64,000 nt of DNA. Source: Gymnothorax reevesii (taxonomy: Eukaryota; Chordata; Actinopteri; Anguilliformes; Muraenidae). This document shows positions 23,801 to 36,798 of the stretch, piece after piece (position 1 is the stretch's first letter; every line of letters begins with the position of its first letter). The stretch lies in contig CM056573.1 of the NCBI GenBank assembly GCA_029721435.1, forward strand, positions 48,396,501-48,460,500, written 5' to 3'. The position numbers and the translations under genes were made by a program. A model generated the notes under the pieces. That model had not been told where the DNA came from. It ran no database searches and saw only the letters and a program-made list of their open reading frames with translations.

Positions 23801-25430
23801 ACTAAGATGATTATAGAATCCATCTTACGAATCTTCTTACGTTCGTTGAGTGTTTCCGAAAATGAGCAAAGACGTTCTAGGAAAGATCTAAGATCCATGA
23901 GTGGGTCCGACCACTCGTGGATAGCCATGTGCGTCTTTAAAATAGCCTACCCTACGGCATTTCATTGCTAACGGCGAGCGTGTTACCTTATTTATAATAG
24001 CATTACCACAAATTAAAACTCCAGCTTTAGGCTAATAAACCTCACCCCGTATGCCCTCGAAATGTATCGTATGCGAAAATGTGTCACGCGAGAATGCCCT
24101 CTCAGTTACAACCCAACAAAAGTCTGACATATCTGAGCGGTGAAGGGACTTGTGTCGTCTTGAAACTGGATTGAACGAAATGTAAAGCTTACTGCAATGA
24201 TTTGATTATAAACTTAAAATTGCAAGCTATAACCTTTTCTTCCACGCTAACACACTGAGGGCTGTAGCGACCGTGTCGCAGCTCTGTAGGATTCAGCTTT
24301 CTTGTTCAAAAGTAGGCTATGCATCTCAAAATTCGAAGCATTTAGAGAGTAAAATGCCCGTATCCTGTGAGATTGTCGCGCGGGAGCCCGCGGTAAAGTA
24401 TCCCAGAACAATTCCATTTTTCCACCTAGATACCCAAACATCAAAGGAAACATCAAATCATCAAAATAAAGGGCCAATCAGGAAGAAACGGCAACAGCAA
24501 TAATCACGTGCAGCGTGCTTGCGTTTCTCACACCCGGTTACCTCTTGCCTAACATCATAACTTTCATCATGACCCCTGATGCTGTTTGTGAATAAAGGGG
24601 TGATTCATGGAGCTTCAATTGTCATCTTTCAATTATTCAACAACCTAAAGAAACAAACAACACTTATATAAATAATGGAAATGATCACAAATAGGCTAGG
24701 CCAAGCCCACATCAGCAAATAGCGTAGTAATGCAGAAATCCATGAAGAAACAACAAATAACAGAATGTTATAAATTGATAGGCTAAATAAAGGAAGAAAC
24801 AAACAAATAAATGGATGAATAAATATAGACTGCATCCTATATAAATATTTTAACAATTTAGAAAAGGCTATTTCTGTATTAGATTCACGTTAGATTTGAC
24901 GCTTATTTTGGCTCGACGGCATCTTTAGCCTGGGACAATATAGATAAATAAAAAAAGCACAATAACTTAGAGTTTCTGCCGTATAGCATGTTTAATTTAT
25001 GCTTAGTATTTTATATATTTTCACGAAATCACGTGGCTTACATAGGCTAAGAATAAATCAATGACGATAGCTTGAAATCAACTCGTCAAACTTCGCCACA
25101 CCAATCCAGTGAGCAGCACTTCCGCGAAGTCTTAAAACTGCGCGCGTGCTTCTGCTCCAAACGCATGTAAAGAGCGAAGAACTGCGATGAGATTGTTGTT
25201 CCTATTACGTTCTTACAGTGTGATGTTCACGTAGACTTACCCCAGGTGTCAAAAAGCTGCAAAAACAGGTTTCATTTTTGACTCACCAGTCCACAGAAGA
25301 TGGAAGGCATCTAGGGCCTATTTCAATCTCAGCACATGAAGGGCAAGGCAAAAAGAAGTGTTCTGAATGCACATACCGTCACGCGGCTATTATGAGTATC
25401 ACAGCATGATCTTGGAAATACTTTCGTAAA
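23801..25430. other. Intergenic, no gene seen
   Basis: AT-rich with no recognised repeats or coding potential. A CpG-containing patch lies at 25080-25160 (CACTTCCGCGAAGTC, GCGCGCG), without a gene beside it. Confidence 0.4.
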
Positions 25431-25439
25431 CCTTTTGTC

Positions 25440-25810
25440 ATTCAAAACCATTCTCAAGAGTATTCACAGATGGAAGGTGAAGCTTCGCAATGCAAAGCCA
25501 AGGCCAAATGTCAATAATGTCCAAAAGTGCAACCAATGTCATTGGGCTTGGTGTCGTCTGAGATGGACAGCAACACAGCGGAAGCGTGTTTCGTGGTCTG
25601 AGTCAACATTTAATGCAGTTTCTAGAAAGATCAGCACCATGCTCTCTTTACAAAGAGGACAAGCCCAAGCTGTTAGCAGTGTCAGGTTAAGAGGCCAGCA
25701 TCTTTCATGGTATGGGAGTATGTCAGTGCATGTGGCACAGGTAACTTGCATCCTTGTGATGGCTCTATTAATACAGAAATATAAAAGCTGGTCAAAAAAG
25801 TTGTCATTTG
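25440..25810 (+). mobile_element. Decayed Tc1-like transposase fragment
   Basis: Nucleotide sequence around GGAAGCGTGTTTCGTGGTCT (from 25580) through CAGCATCTTTCATGGTATGG (from 25699) matches the central catalytic part of a common fish Tc1-like transposase. The encoded VWSDEST-like and SVMVWG-like segments are disrupted by many changes. The open frame of 127 codons across it is a chance mixture of frames. Confidence 0.5.
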
Positions 25811-25899
25811 GATTTTAATGAGCAAGTACTTATGAGCTAATAACTGGACCATCACTGCAGTGATTAATGTTTTTCAGCTTGCCACAATTCTTTTAACCA

Positions 25900-27400
25900 T
25901 GAATGATGCAGTTTGTAGCTTCTCACTTCAAAATCAACCATGTGAGGAGATGTATTCTATGATTGTGAAGAAGATGTGACAGTATTTTGAAAGGGGCAAG
26001 TTTATTGACCTGCATAAAGCAAAGAAAACAACTAAGGAGATTGCTGAAATCTCTGGCATTGGGTTAAAACTGTAATACATTTTTAAAATCTCAAAGGATA
26101 GTGGTGAGCCATCCACTTTGCAGAAGAAATGGGTCAGAAGAAAATCATGAATGATTGAGACTGGAGATCAATAGAATGCTTGGTGATGTCTCACCTTAAA
26201 AAAATCAAGAGCAGAACTCAAGGCGATGTCTAAATGTGGAAGTAGGAGCATTTCCACATTCACAACGTGACAAGAACATGCAGGATTGGGACAAAAGAGC
26301 TGCATCGCCACATGAAAGTAACTTGTTAGTGAAGCCAAATGGCAAATATGATTTCAGTTTTCTAGGGACCATAAAATTTTGACTATGAAGCAATAAAAAA
26401 GGTCATCTGGCCTGATGAGTCTAGATATACCCTATTCCAAAGCAATGGGTGTGTCAGGGTAAGAAAGGAAGCTCATGAAGCAATGCACCCATCATACATA
26501 GTACCGACTGTATGAGCCTCTGGTGGCACTGTCTGGAGGCACTGTTATGATCTGGGGTTGCATCATTTGGTCACGTCTTGGCTCAGCAACATTATGCTGC
26601 AATAAAATGAGGTCAGTAGACCAGAAGACCTAGATGTACCTGGATGTACTGAATGACCAGGATAATCCATATTGGACTTTAAAAATCCATAGTGGCATGG
26701 TCAGGCATATTACAGCATGACAATACCAAGATTCATTGAGCTCAAAAAGTGAAAGAGTGATTTAGCAACTTCTGATCTTTACCAGATTAAAGTCTTAGGG
26801 GTGTGCTGAACAATGCTTTACAGAATGGTTTGACAGGGTGGTTTGACTCTCCTGTCTTCAATACAAGATCTTGGCCAAAAACAAATGCGACTCAGGCAGA
26901 AATAGAAGTTGTAATATTGCATTGTCCAAACAATGCAAAGAAGAATGCGTGCCATGATTATAGTTACAGGCGGTTTGACAAAATATTAGTGTGTGCCTTT
27001 TTTTTTTGGGCAAGAAGTGGATATAAGAATTTAGAATAAGTATGTATTGCCATCTAGATGTTGACTGTTCAATGGACTTCTGCCGCATTTTCTAGCGAGA
27101 CAATGGCAAATCACGTTTTGCACTGCTTACGAGTGTATGGCTGTGCAAGCAGAAAGAGTGGGTGCTAGATTGGACTGATTACAATCTCATCTGTCTCTGA
27201 GAATATATGGTGCATTGTGAAACGATATACATAGCAATGAAGGTCATGTATGCAGCTGAAGACCTGAAAATTGAAGGAATGGAGAAAATTTCACTTGCTG
27301 TCCTTGACAAACTGGTGTCTTCAGTATTCAAACGCTGAGTGAATGTGATTAAAAAACAATGGCGATATTACACAGTGGACAGGAGTAGACTGTGTGCCAT
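25900..27400 (+). mobile_element. Second decayed Tc1-like transposon
   Basis: Successive short segments in different frames keep the order of a Tc1-like transposase. LHKAKKTTKEIAEISGIG (25998-26070) matches the helix-turn-helix. WPDESRYTLFQSNG (26410-26452) holds the first Asp, and a TVMIWGC segment lies near 26543. A DWTDYN and ENIWCIVKR segment (27170-27225) stands where DLNPIENLW is expected. Many stops and indels show an old, dead copy. The ends are not clear. Confidence 0.6.
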
Positions 27401-28215
27401 CGTTTGTCAGTTAAAGCCATTGCATTGTACTGTATATTTCCTATTAAATTCAAGTGCTATCACATAATAAGGTGGAGGGTGAATGGCCTTCTCAAACCTG
27501 TCCCTTTTGGTTGATCCCATGCTATGCAACTATGTTATACAGCTGGGTTACAAATGTGGTGTGTGTTCTCAATGATTGTAAGAATGTATATATAACTGAT
27601 CTGAATCCGGGCATCATTCTGGATCCAGGGACAGAACAGCAAAACTGGGGTGCTGACCCCATACAGACATGCAGCTATTGTTAAGTCTTTGAGACAGTGA
27701 CGTCCAGAGAGTGCTAAATTACTGCAGAGGTAATGTAGATTCAGTAAAGAGTAAATGGATAATGGATTATGCTCCCTGCTACAAAAAATAGCAAAAATTA
27801 AAGAAAGCGGAAAATTTTTTTCTTGGGCGATTGTTCAGTCTTGTTGGGTATTTTTTATTTTATTTTATTTTTTTCTTCAAAAGGCGCATATTGCGAAATC
27901 TGTCCTCTTGCGCCCTCGCCTGTTGAGACGGATGGAGAAATGAGCCCACATTTCATCGGAAATATGCTCCATTGCTGATATTTGACGATAGGTCAGTAAT
28001 AGAGGAAATACATTTAAAGTCGACGAATTCACTGAAGTCTCTAGGGCTGATATGCCGACAGCTATGGGCGACCGAAGTGCCCGAGCTTAAATTCAACCCA
28101 AGATAAATACCCCTTCCATTTTTGTCCTCTGTGCGCTTGCGTATGATATGAGAAATGTAATGACAGGTACAGCACGAACAGAGCTCGCCGAGAGAAGCTA
28201 TACACAGAGACAGAG
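27401..28215. other. Intergenic, no gene seen
   Basis: Short open frames only, with nothing recognised. A T-rich tract occurs at 27850-27885. Confidence 0.4.
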
Positions 28216-28216
28216 C

Positions 28217-28218
<2 letters not shown>

Positions 28219-28280
<62 letters not shown>
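28219..28280. repeat. (GA)n microsatellite
   Basis: An almost perfect GA run of about 62 bp. The Leu/Ser-rich - strand frame across it is an artefact of the repeat. Confidence 0.95.
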
Positions 28281-28284
<4 letters not shown>

Positions 28285-28924
28285 TGACCATGACTGAAGT
28301 GGCTAAAAAATTGGTAACTGCGTAACCAGGACTGTTTTAGAGACTTTGAGATTAACTAATTTGCCACCAAAAGCAGCGCAAAGACGTGGTTTGGGGGTAG
28401 CTGAAGCATGTCCATTAAAATCCTCGACTCGGGTTCAGGACTATTGTAAGCACTCCGGTACAACTGGAATGGCTAATAAATATTAAGGGGCATACAGCCG
28501 GATAAGCTTTCAAACATTTCAGTGTCACATGTTTAATGCACCCCCCCGAATACCCACGTACACACACACACACACACACACACAAGCGCACGCACACGGT
28601 CCACCTCAATTCCTAACCCCAGGATTTCCCAAGCAGAACGTTTCCCTAAACATTTTATTCACCAGCCTGTCTTCTTCTCGCACTGCATCCTGATGCCATC
28701 TCTTCTCCAGGTAGGCCTGTGTGGTGCCCGCACACTCGGCCGATGCACATAATGAAAAATAAAATTGGAGTCACTGGACCAGCGACCCTCTTCAAGTGCT
28801 CCGAGGTCCAGTACCAATGTTCACGTGTCCATGGCTGGCATTTTAAGTGGTGGACCAGAATAATGGGCAGTTTGACAAGTCTTCAGATTTAAAAAGCTAT
28901 ACACACCAAGGTGCAATGAATTTC

Positions 28925-29095
28925 TTATTGTGATCACTTCCTCGCGCGAGATTTCTTCGTGACAGGCAAGCTAAGACGTTCGGTTATGAGCACTGTCGTC
29001 TGGTGTTCGAATCCCAGCCACGCCATTGCCGACTATGGCCGGAGGTCTATAACAACTGCCGTGGCCTCGCAGGGGATAAATGGGTTTAAGTCAGG
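28925..29095 (+). mobile_element. Probable tRNA-derived SINE fragment
   Basis: GGTGTTCGAATCCCAGCCAC (from 29002) carries a strong polymerase III B-box, GTTCGAATCC. About 35 bp upstream is an A-box-like GGCAAGCTAAGACG. The following body, CCATTGCCGACTATGGCCGG, resembles bodies seen in fish SINEs. No intact tRNA fold is evident, so a functional tRNA gene is unlikely. Confidence 0.45.
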
Positions 29096-29099
29096 TAAA

Positions 29100-30342
29100 A
29101 TTTCTTTAATATCACTCTGCATCGTTCACTTTTGGACAAGCTAACGATCAAATTTATGAAACTCGAGTAGCAATTTCAATTCATTCCTCGCCCCACTCTC
29201 ATGTCGTAAATTCGAGGTCTTGGGCTCTCGTATTACATCCCAGTTTTAATCTCATTTAAGTCATATAGATCCGTAGCCTATAGTTAGCGTCCTCTCAGTG
29301 CTGTTTAAGCCCAGAAAACCCTGTAAATTCTACATTAGAGCAAGTAAACAACGTTTATTATTATGATTATGATTACGATGATGATGACGATGATTATTAT
29401 TGTTATAAGCCTATGTCAAGCAATATAACCCCGTAGTCTGGGGTGCACCGAACAGGTGCCAAAGAGCTTGGGAATTGGTCAGCTCAGTAACCGCTTTTTA
29501 CATTAGTTGAAAAGCAAACATATTCAGGCGCGACCATGTTTAATGTCATAAAGAACATTTAGGTCCTAAATTTTTCAATCTGAAATACAAGGAAAGCACC
29601 AAAGGGCGCACATATTTTCATAACTTTTCATAAGATGTGTTATATTTTTGACACTTCCACGACATGGTTCACGGAGTACGCTATAGTTAAAATAGGCTGG
29701 CAACACCAATATCACCGAAATAGACGTATAAACTGGTCGCTGTATTAGGAAAATTTTCATCAAACACAACAGTCTATTTTGTCAGAGCAAAATATAACAG
29801 TGAATTGCGTTTAAGTCTGACTTAGTGGATTCAATCGCCAATTTCAATTTCAGTAGGCCAACATGCAAGATATAAATGAACGAATAAACAAACAAATAAA
29901 TAAATAGAACCCGAAATCTGCTTTTAATTCCCTTCAAATTTCTGAATATAGCCCACTTAAACTCGGAATATTTCCAGAATTACCAGTGTAAAAATGAAAA
30001 TCATTTCGTTGATTTTTTGCTTTTTTGGAAATGAAGTGGCTTCAATTTTTGACTAAAGCGAAAAAAAAATATGCGTGAACGGGATTCGCTAATGCCTTCA
30101 GGTGTTATAATGCCCCACTGGACAACTAAGCAGTTTTGTGTCAAACTGAAAACTTTATAAAAAGCACTCCTTCACTTATATCAGTTTAAAAATGACCATT
30201 ATTTGCAACAAAAAAACAAATATTTGAGTAATATTATCGTAATTCCACATTCTTGAAGACTCCAGGTCTCGAATGCTGACATTCGACGCAAGCAATGCAT
30301 TTTTGTTCCTGTTAGATGTAGGTTATCTACTCCTCTCTGTCG

Positions 30343-30373
<31 letters not shown>

Positions 30374-31140
30374 TTATTAAGCAACTTCACTGAAGCGGAG
30401 TGACTACTTGCAATTTAGTTTGCGTATTTTATAATATTAAGTAAATTTCCTACACAAGAAGTCATATCTTCAGAACTGTTCGACCTGAGTCGCCTTGATG
30501 CATCCATATCCAAGCGCACGAAACAGTCCGTGAACAAACTTGTGCCGTACCCCAATTCTCTCCATTCGCATTATGAACGCCTGAGCAAATAATTAAGGAT
30601 CCGCAAATGGGGTCAATAATAGAAGCATACATTTTCGAATCAATCAATAATTACCCTACACACGCGTAATCACTAGCTCACGATTTAGGAATCCCAAGTG
30701 ACTTTAACGTACATTAAATGGAAGAAACTTTGTGTTCCAGTAAGGTAACGACCCGAACCATAAATTCAAACTCTGCATGAACTATATGGAAACATAGGTT
30801 AGCCTGCTCAATCACTCAATCACTCGATTTAAACCCAGCATATCTGTTGTGGGATCTCCTGGACCATAAAGTTGTAGATCATCATCATCTCTATCTTCAA
30901 AGAGCACATTTATGGGAAATATTACATTCCATGCAGAAATGTATTGAGAAAGATATAGCTTCGTAAAAAAAAGAATGTCTCGAGTGCTAAAATGTGCAAA
31001 TCAGAAGCCTAACTATAGTTCAGTGACTACTTTGATAAAGAATCACTAAAGTAGATGATGGTATGATTTGAAACCCTTATATGCCCCCAAATACTTAAAA
31101 ACTAAATAATACGCAAATATACTTGGTTGTGTTGCCTGCA
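29100..31140. other. Intergenic, no gene seen
   Basis: Contains a TTA/GAT simple repeat (29355-29402) and a CAT-triplet run (30342-30371). Apart from these there is AT-rich single-copy-looking sequence with no coding potential that I can support. Confidence 0.4.
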
Positions 31141-31866
31141 CTATAAAAAATATTCCTGAAAAATGTAAGGCAACCTGGTGCGAAGTATGTTTGAGATTGC
31201 ACAACTTGAGTTTTAGGGTTTGCTCAGATTAATTATCGAGAGAAATGAACTTAAATTATAGCCAACTCAAAAGTGCTTTGCAGCTGGTGGCCTTACTTTT
31301 TTTGAGTTGAGTCACTACTGTGTTCAAAATAGACTACTTGTTTTCAACTTCAGCACCGCAAACTTGGACAAGGTTACTCAATGTACATTAGTAGATATCA
31401 CAAGCTGCAGCATTTTTGCGTGAAAAACTCATCCTCTCCAAAATTGAGACAGGCCTAATTTATGGCTTATTGCCCGAATTGTAACGGTACCATGTCTTAG
31501 TCATAACATTTCATTTCCTGGGCTAAAAGACAATTTAAAAGTTCAAAGTGCACACGTACGGCGCTCAGAATGTACACGCCAAACGTCGGGAAATCTTGAA
31601 GTTATGGGTGGTTAGTCATTCGGTCCCGTTTCACAGCAATCGCTTTGTTGCTTTTGATGCTATTGTTGCGCGCGCGTGTGTGTGAGTGTGTTCAGTTTAT
31701 GCAACACATCAAACAAATGGGATAGCATGTAGGCCAAATATCACCTTTAATAACACATTTTTCCCTGTTTGGCGAAATGTAAAGCCTTAAAGACGCCAAT
31801 GCTGCAGTGCACATGTCCATTATTCGCATCTTATTGTCGCCAATTTTGAAGCAATGTAAAAAGTTG

Positions 31867-32015
31867 ACCCAACTTAAAAAGAAAGGCAACCAGTTGGCTC
31901 AACTTCAAGTTCTAAGTTCTGTCAAAAATGAGTTTGTGCAGCTCCTGGGACTTGAAGTTGAGCAATCTCAAAATGCTTTGTAGATGGTTGCCTTACTTTC
32001 TTGAGACTAGTGAAC
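31867..32015. repeat. Small inverted repeat (MITE-like)
   Basis: The left arm reads AAGAAAGGCAACCAGTTGGC then TCAACTTCAAG. The right arm carries CTTGAAGTTGAGC and, further out, GATGGTTGCCTTACTTTCTT, its approximate complement. A directly oriented relative of the right arm lies at about 31253-31315. No coding capacity. Confidence 0.45.
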
Positions 32016-33870
32016 TTTTTATTTTTCACAGCGAATAATTTTCAGTTACAAGCCATTGTCCAAGCTTTCAGTCACACCCTAGAATTTCTAGATGCATATT
32101 AGGTCTAGGCCGTACTGAGTGCTGGCGCTTTGGAAACAAATCAGACATTTCGGTTAGCAAAGGCTAGTAAGCATAGCCGACTGCTACGGTTCACTGATGG
32201 ATTTGAATTGAGAATTGTGAAAGTGTGGGGTGCATATCCCAAGTTAGCAACTTGCATAGTTCGTCCATTCACAGTCAATGGTTTCAACTATGTAAGTAAG
32301 CACCTGTGATTATGGGAAAAGCACCCCGGTCAACAATGCTGTCAAGATTCACTCACTTAGGCTATATAAACACCACTGAATGACATTCACAAAAATTAAT
32401 ACCCACATGCTAATAATTCAAATAATACCCAGAACTCAAGAAAATCATGACTCTGTCAAAAGACAGCATACTGGCATGCGGTTACAAATTATTTCAATAG
32501 GCTATTGCACTGAATTCAGCCGCATTTAATTTGGATTGCCTAAGTAAAAAGGGCATGTTAAATAATTTAAATTATTCAAGCATAACTGCATATTAATTGA
32601 TTGTTAATTACGTAAATGTTCATGCAACTGATATTTTCATTTAAAACGTGATAATATGATAGGCTACATTATATAGCTTAAGGTAAGTCGCTTGCCAACT
32701 TAAAAAGTTCGTTTCGTGGTTAAGGAACAAAATCTCCAGTCTCTTATCAAAGGTCAAGGCACTTACTGCAGACTTATTCCCGAAGTGGGCCTACATATGC
32801 GGCAAATCATGTAACTTATATATTTCTATCGAACTATCGGTAAAACTGCTAAAATCGCTTATGATCATGCACTTGAAGTTGGTTAAATTTAGAAAGGAAA
32901 GTTTACTGGCTACCTTAAAAATGCGAGTTAACACCACTAAATGTGAGTTAACCCAACTTGAAGATGAGCGCTGTTTCAACTTAATTAGTCAAAACAAACT
33001 GATTTTGATCATGCAGTCATTATAACTCACTCACTCACCCGAATAATTAACACGAGCGTTAGCCGACATGTTTGATACTAAGGGTTTTGCCTTGCTAATG
33101 CGTAAAATAATCTTAATTCCTGTCGAGAATTAGTTTGAGAGGCTTTTATAATTCTGATGTAGGGTTACTACATAGGCCTAAATGAATGGCCTAATTTGTT
33201 AAAAATTTGTGGATTTACAGTAGTAAAATGCAGAATAGTCTATATTCCTGCAGGGAAATCACTACCGTTGTTCACAAAATTTCGCACTGCATCAAAAATT
33301 AAATGACAAAGACACACTTCCCTTTAGGCCTACCTTTCTCAACAAAATTTTAGACAATTGTTCACGCAATTGGCTTAACTTGAAAGTGTGCAATATTACA
33401 TGTCCTGGCACCGATTTTATTGTACGCAAAAAAGTGTGCCTTCAAAGTTGTTTTTGAGACAATATTAGACTGCGAATGCAAATGCCCACGTGATTTGCGG
33501 AGAGTATGTGTGATATTATTACATGCGATTTCTTGGGGACTGCCTAACAATGTTCTTCTTGCACATCTTACAGATGAAATATACTTGCTTCTCAGATTCA
33601 CCCACCTGAAATGATGCCTTTAATTATTTAATGTATCACGGCGTCTCAATCGAGATTCTGCAACTGATTTCCTCGGTTGGATTTGGAATGTGCATAGACT
33701 AGATCTTCATAAATAGTTGTGACTTCTGTCAATAACGTCAATACTTTGACGAGATTCAATAAGATGCTTTCATCCTCTTACATTTTATGCAGTTGACCTA
33801 CTTGGACAATTTAGGCTCCTTTATATTGTCTTCGCGTATTGTTGTCTATTCCAAAGTATCATACTGCTTG
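32016..33870. other. Intergenic, no gene seen
   Basis: Only small chance frames. A short relative of the CAACTT repeat lies near 32925-32965. Confidence 0.4.
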
Positions 33871-33871
33871 A

Positions 33872-33952
33872 ATACACACACACACACACGCACGCACGCA
33901 CGCACGCACGCACACATACACACACACACACACACACATACACACACACACG
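33872..33952. repeat. (CA)n/(CACG)n microsatellite
   Basis: Alternating CA dinucleotides with an internal CACG stretch, about 80 bp. Confidence 0.95.
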
Positions 33953-35594
33953 AGGCTGTCATTCACGAGATTACATAGAGTATGCAGTTACAATTTTGCA
34001 CTACAGAAGAACATTGCACTAAGTAGCCTAATTAGCAGGGTATGATTTTTTCCCGATTTAAACTTAATTTGAAAAAGTAAAATACAAGAAATAATTACAT
34101 GTGCATGTGACGGCTTTTACCAGTGAGTTACAGGTGAATGTAGGCTCAATTATAGCCTATGTAATTCTAAAGGAAACTGGCATTAAGCGAATTAATTGAA
34201 GAAGGATGACGGTTAGCGGTAAAATAGCCTATTCAAAACTGCGCTGGAGGACATATAGCCTATAGTCCTATAAAAAATACTTCCGCAGCTCTCAGCAAAA
34301 TATTAACGGTCGACATAAGGACTGTTTCCCGGTAATATTTTAAGTCCTTGTACAGCTCAAATTTTATTTGCGCTCATGCTTTTGGAAAAAACAGCCAAGT
34401 CGCTAAACACAATCAGGCTCGCCGGAAGCCCCTTGCTTTTATCTTGAAACCGGTTTTGAGATCATTTTCGCTCTTCGTCGCTAACATGCAGGATCACCAA
34501 CCGACCATTAAAAGAATACGCCACCGTATCGGAAAAGAAATCGCACAGACTCGCTGAATCAAGAGATAAAGACACCGCACGAGTGTTTTAGAAAAGAGCA
34601 ATTTGTTTTTTTTTTTTTCGCCAACCTGAATGACTTCAATCTCAATGATCACTATCGCTTTAACTAGACTGCAACTTTCAACTTGACCTTGGCCTCGAAC
34701 CGTAGGTCTAGTAGAAACCGCGTTGCTAAATTGTGGTCTAATTACGGTAGCCTACATCAAATCGATGAATGCATCTAGTGCATGCACATATGTTGTGGCC
34801 TATAACAAACTCCTTACAATGTGCATATGTTATAATGTATTAACTACATTTAATTTAGAGGATTCGAACAACTTTCTTTATCTGCTAAGAATCTCGCTTA
34901 CACCGAGACACTGAGACGGAATTAACGTTATCTTATTCAATCGAGGAACCAAGCATACATGATATTTCTGGGCTAAATGTGCTTCCAAATCATTTAATCA
35001 TTTTCGTAAGGTTATAGACGAACATTAACCCCCTATATATATAGCCCATATTCAATCCACAAAACAAACAGACAAACAAACAAATATTAATTAATAAATA
35101 AAATTAAATAAAGTTTTGAAAGGCAAGAACAAATGTAACGTTTAAATTAACTGCCGTAAATTAACTGATTCCAAGTGTAACGCCTCTGTAGGCTATAAAA
35201 ACTCAAATGCGCGGTTGTTTATAGCTTTTACAATTAATTTTGGTAAACAAAGCGTGAAATAAAAAAAAATCACATTTTCATGTCTGTCTATATCACCAAT
35301 GATGATATGTTCCGCAATTAATGTGAGGACGGGGTTCTACCTGGTCTATGTAGAAGGAAGGTCGTGCCTTACGCATACAAGTGCGAATCATTAATTATGG
35401 CAAAATCCTTTTCAAAGGAACAAACAAGGCGAATGGTGACCAGTGAGCGAAACTCTCCTTTGTTTTGAGATTACTTCCAGCTGCTCGATCAAAATTGCAC
35501 GAATCGAATCTTTACAGTATCTGCTAGTATTTTAACGGTGTATTTGACGTGTGGATTTTCTTCTTTCAAAACAATGACCATCTTCTTTGCATAT

Positions 35595-35710
35595 CACGTG
35601 CCCTCTGTTAGCCAATAACCAGGCGATCGTGGAGCGCACACTCGAGTGAGCCTCAGTTACTCGGAGATTCAGAGCCTGTTTTTTCAGTGTTGAGGCTTTT
35701 TAAAAAGAGC
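35595..35710 (+). promoter_or_regulatory. hoxa13 proximal promoter candidates
   Basis: Within 145 bp of the hoxa13 start lie an E-box CACGTG (35595-35600), a CTCF-like GTGCCCTCTGTTAG (35598-35611, 12 of 14 consensus positions by eye) and a CCAAT box (35612-35616). A TTTTTAAAAA stretch (about 35697-35706) could serve as a weak TATA-like element. Function is inferred from position and motif only. Confidence 0.45.
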
Positions 35711-35721
35711 TAACAGTCTCA

Positions 35722-35739
35722 ATGTCGGACGTGCTATGA
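35722..35739 (+). promoter_or_regulatory. Five-codon upstream ORF overlapping the hoxa13 start
   Basis: ATG at 35722 opens a frame of five codons that ends in TGA at 35737-35739. This stop overlaps the hoxa13 ATG at 35736 as ATGA. Such a uORF could lower or modulate translation of hoxa13 by leaky scanning or termination-reinitiation. It matters only if transcription starts upstream of 35722, which the sequence alone does not prove. Confidence 0.5.
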
Positions 35740-36798
35740 CAGCGCCGTTACTTCTCCATTCCCGCTGGATTGACCCGGTGATGTTCCTCTACGACAATAG
35801 TTTCGATGAAGTGAACAAAAATATGGAAGGATTTTCGGGAGGCAATTTTGCTGCAAACCAGTGCAGGAATCTGATGGCGCATCCGGCATCCCTGGCCCCG
35901 AGCACAACTTACACGTCGAGTGAGTTGCCAGCGTCTAGCATGGGCGAACCTGTCAAACAGTGCAGTCCCTGTTCCGCCGCACAGAGTTCTACAAGCGCCT
36001 CACTACCCTATGGCTATTTTGGCAGCAGCTACTATCCGTGTAGAATGTCACACCACAGCAACATAAAGTCGTGCGCGCAGCCTTCTTCGTACGCAGAGAA
36101 GTACATGGAGACATCTGTTTCTGGGGAGGAATTCACAACTAGAGCCAAGGAATTCGCTTTCTATCAAGGTTATACCTCCGGGCCTTATCAACCTGTTCCC
36201 AGCTATTTGGACATGCCTGTTGTGCCCACCATGAGCGGCCCTGCAGAGCCCAGACACGAGTCTCTACTACCCATGGAAAGTTACCAACCATGGGCAATCG
36301 CCAACGGGTGGAACAGCCAAGTTTACTGCGCAAAGGACCAGGCGCAACCCAATCATCTTTGGAAATCGTCAATTCAAGGTACAATGGGACGTCGCTTCAC
36401 ATTTTCGCATTATATGTCTAAGGCGTATCATCATTTTATTTGTAGTGAATCATAATTTGTCTATGTTTTGTTTATTCATTTAACTAGCTATTATCATCAA
36501 AGGTTATTCGTAAATATAAGCATGTTCTCAATTCATTTCTCAATTTTACCCAGATGGTGTGACTCAGGTTGGAGAAGGCAACGCTATTCGACGTGGACGG
36601 AAGAAGCGTGTGCCGTACACGAAGGTGCAGTTGAAGGAACTGGAGCGGGAGTATGCCACTAATAAATTCATTACAAAGGACAAGCGAAGACGGATATCCG
36701 CACAGACAAACCTAACCGAACGACAAGTCACAATTTGGTTTCAGAACCGGCGAGTAAAAGAGAAGAAAGTCATCAACAAATTCAAGACCGCTAGTTAG
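35736..36798 (+). CDS. hoxa13: Homeobox protein Hox-A13
   Basis: Group-13 Hox transcription factor, nuclear; the family acts in distal fin/limb, hindgut and urogenital patterning. Exon 1 is 35736-36378 (donor GTACAA), exon 2 is 36554-36798 (acceptor ACCCAG), phase 1, 295 residues. The N-terminus [20 protein letters not shown], then [47 protein letters not shown] and MESYQPWA follow the HoxA13 N-terminal domain in order and separate it from HoxB/C/D13. The homeodomain is at residues 229-288 with [16 protein letters not shown] and [12 protein letters not shown]; the DNA-contacting Asn is residue 279. The mammalian poly-alanine tracts are absent, hence the shorter protein. The intron is only 175 bp. 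If it is retained, the frame stops at 36455 before the homeodomain. A polyadenylation signal AATAAA lies at 37750. Whether it is duplicate a or b is not resolved. Confidence 0.96.

Noticed and set aside
28219..28291. Leu/Ser-rich frame on the - strand
   Set aside because: It is a translation of the (GA)n microsatellite.
28990..29020. Functional tRNA gene
   Set aside because: A B-box is present, but no cloverleaf with acceptor stem and anticodon arm can be drawn; a SINE remnant fits better.
36379..36455. Read-through of hoxa13 exon 1 as a 239-residue protein
   Set aside because: A consensus donor at 36379 and acceptor at 36552-36553 restore the group-13 homeodomain in frame, so the longer frame is intron.
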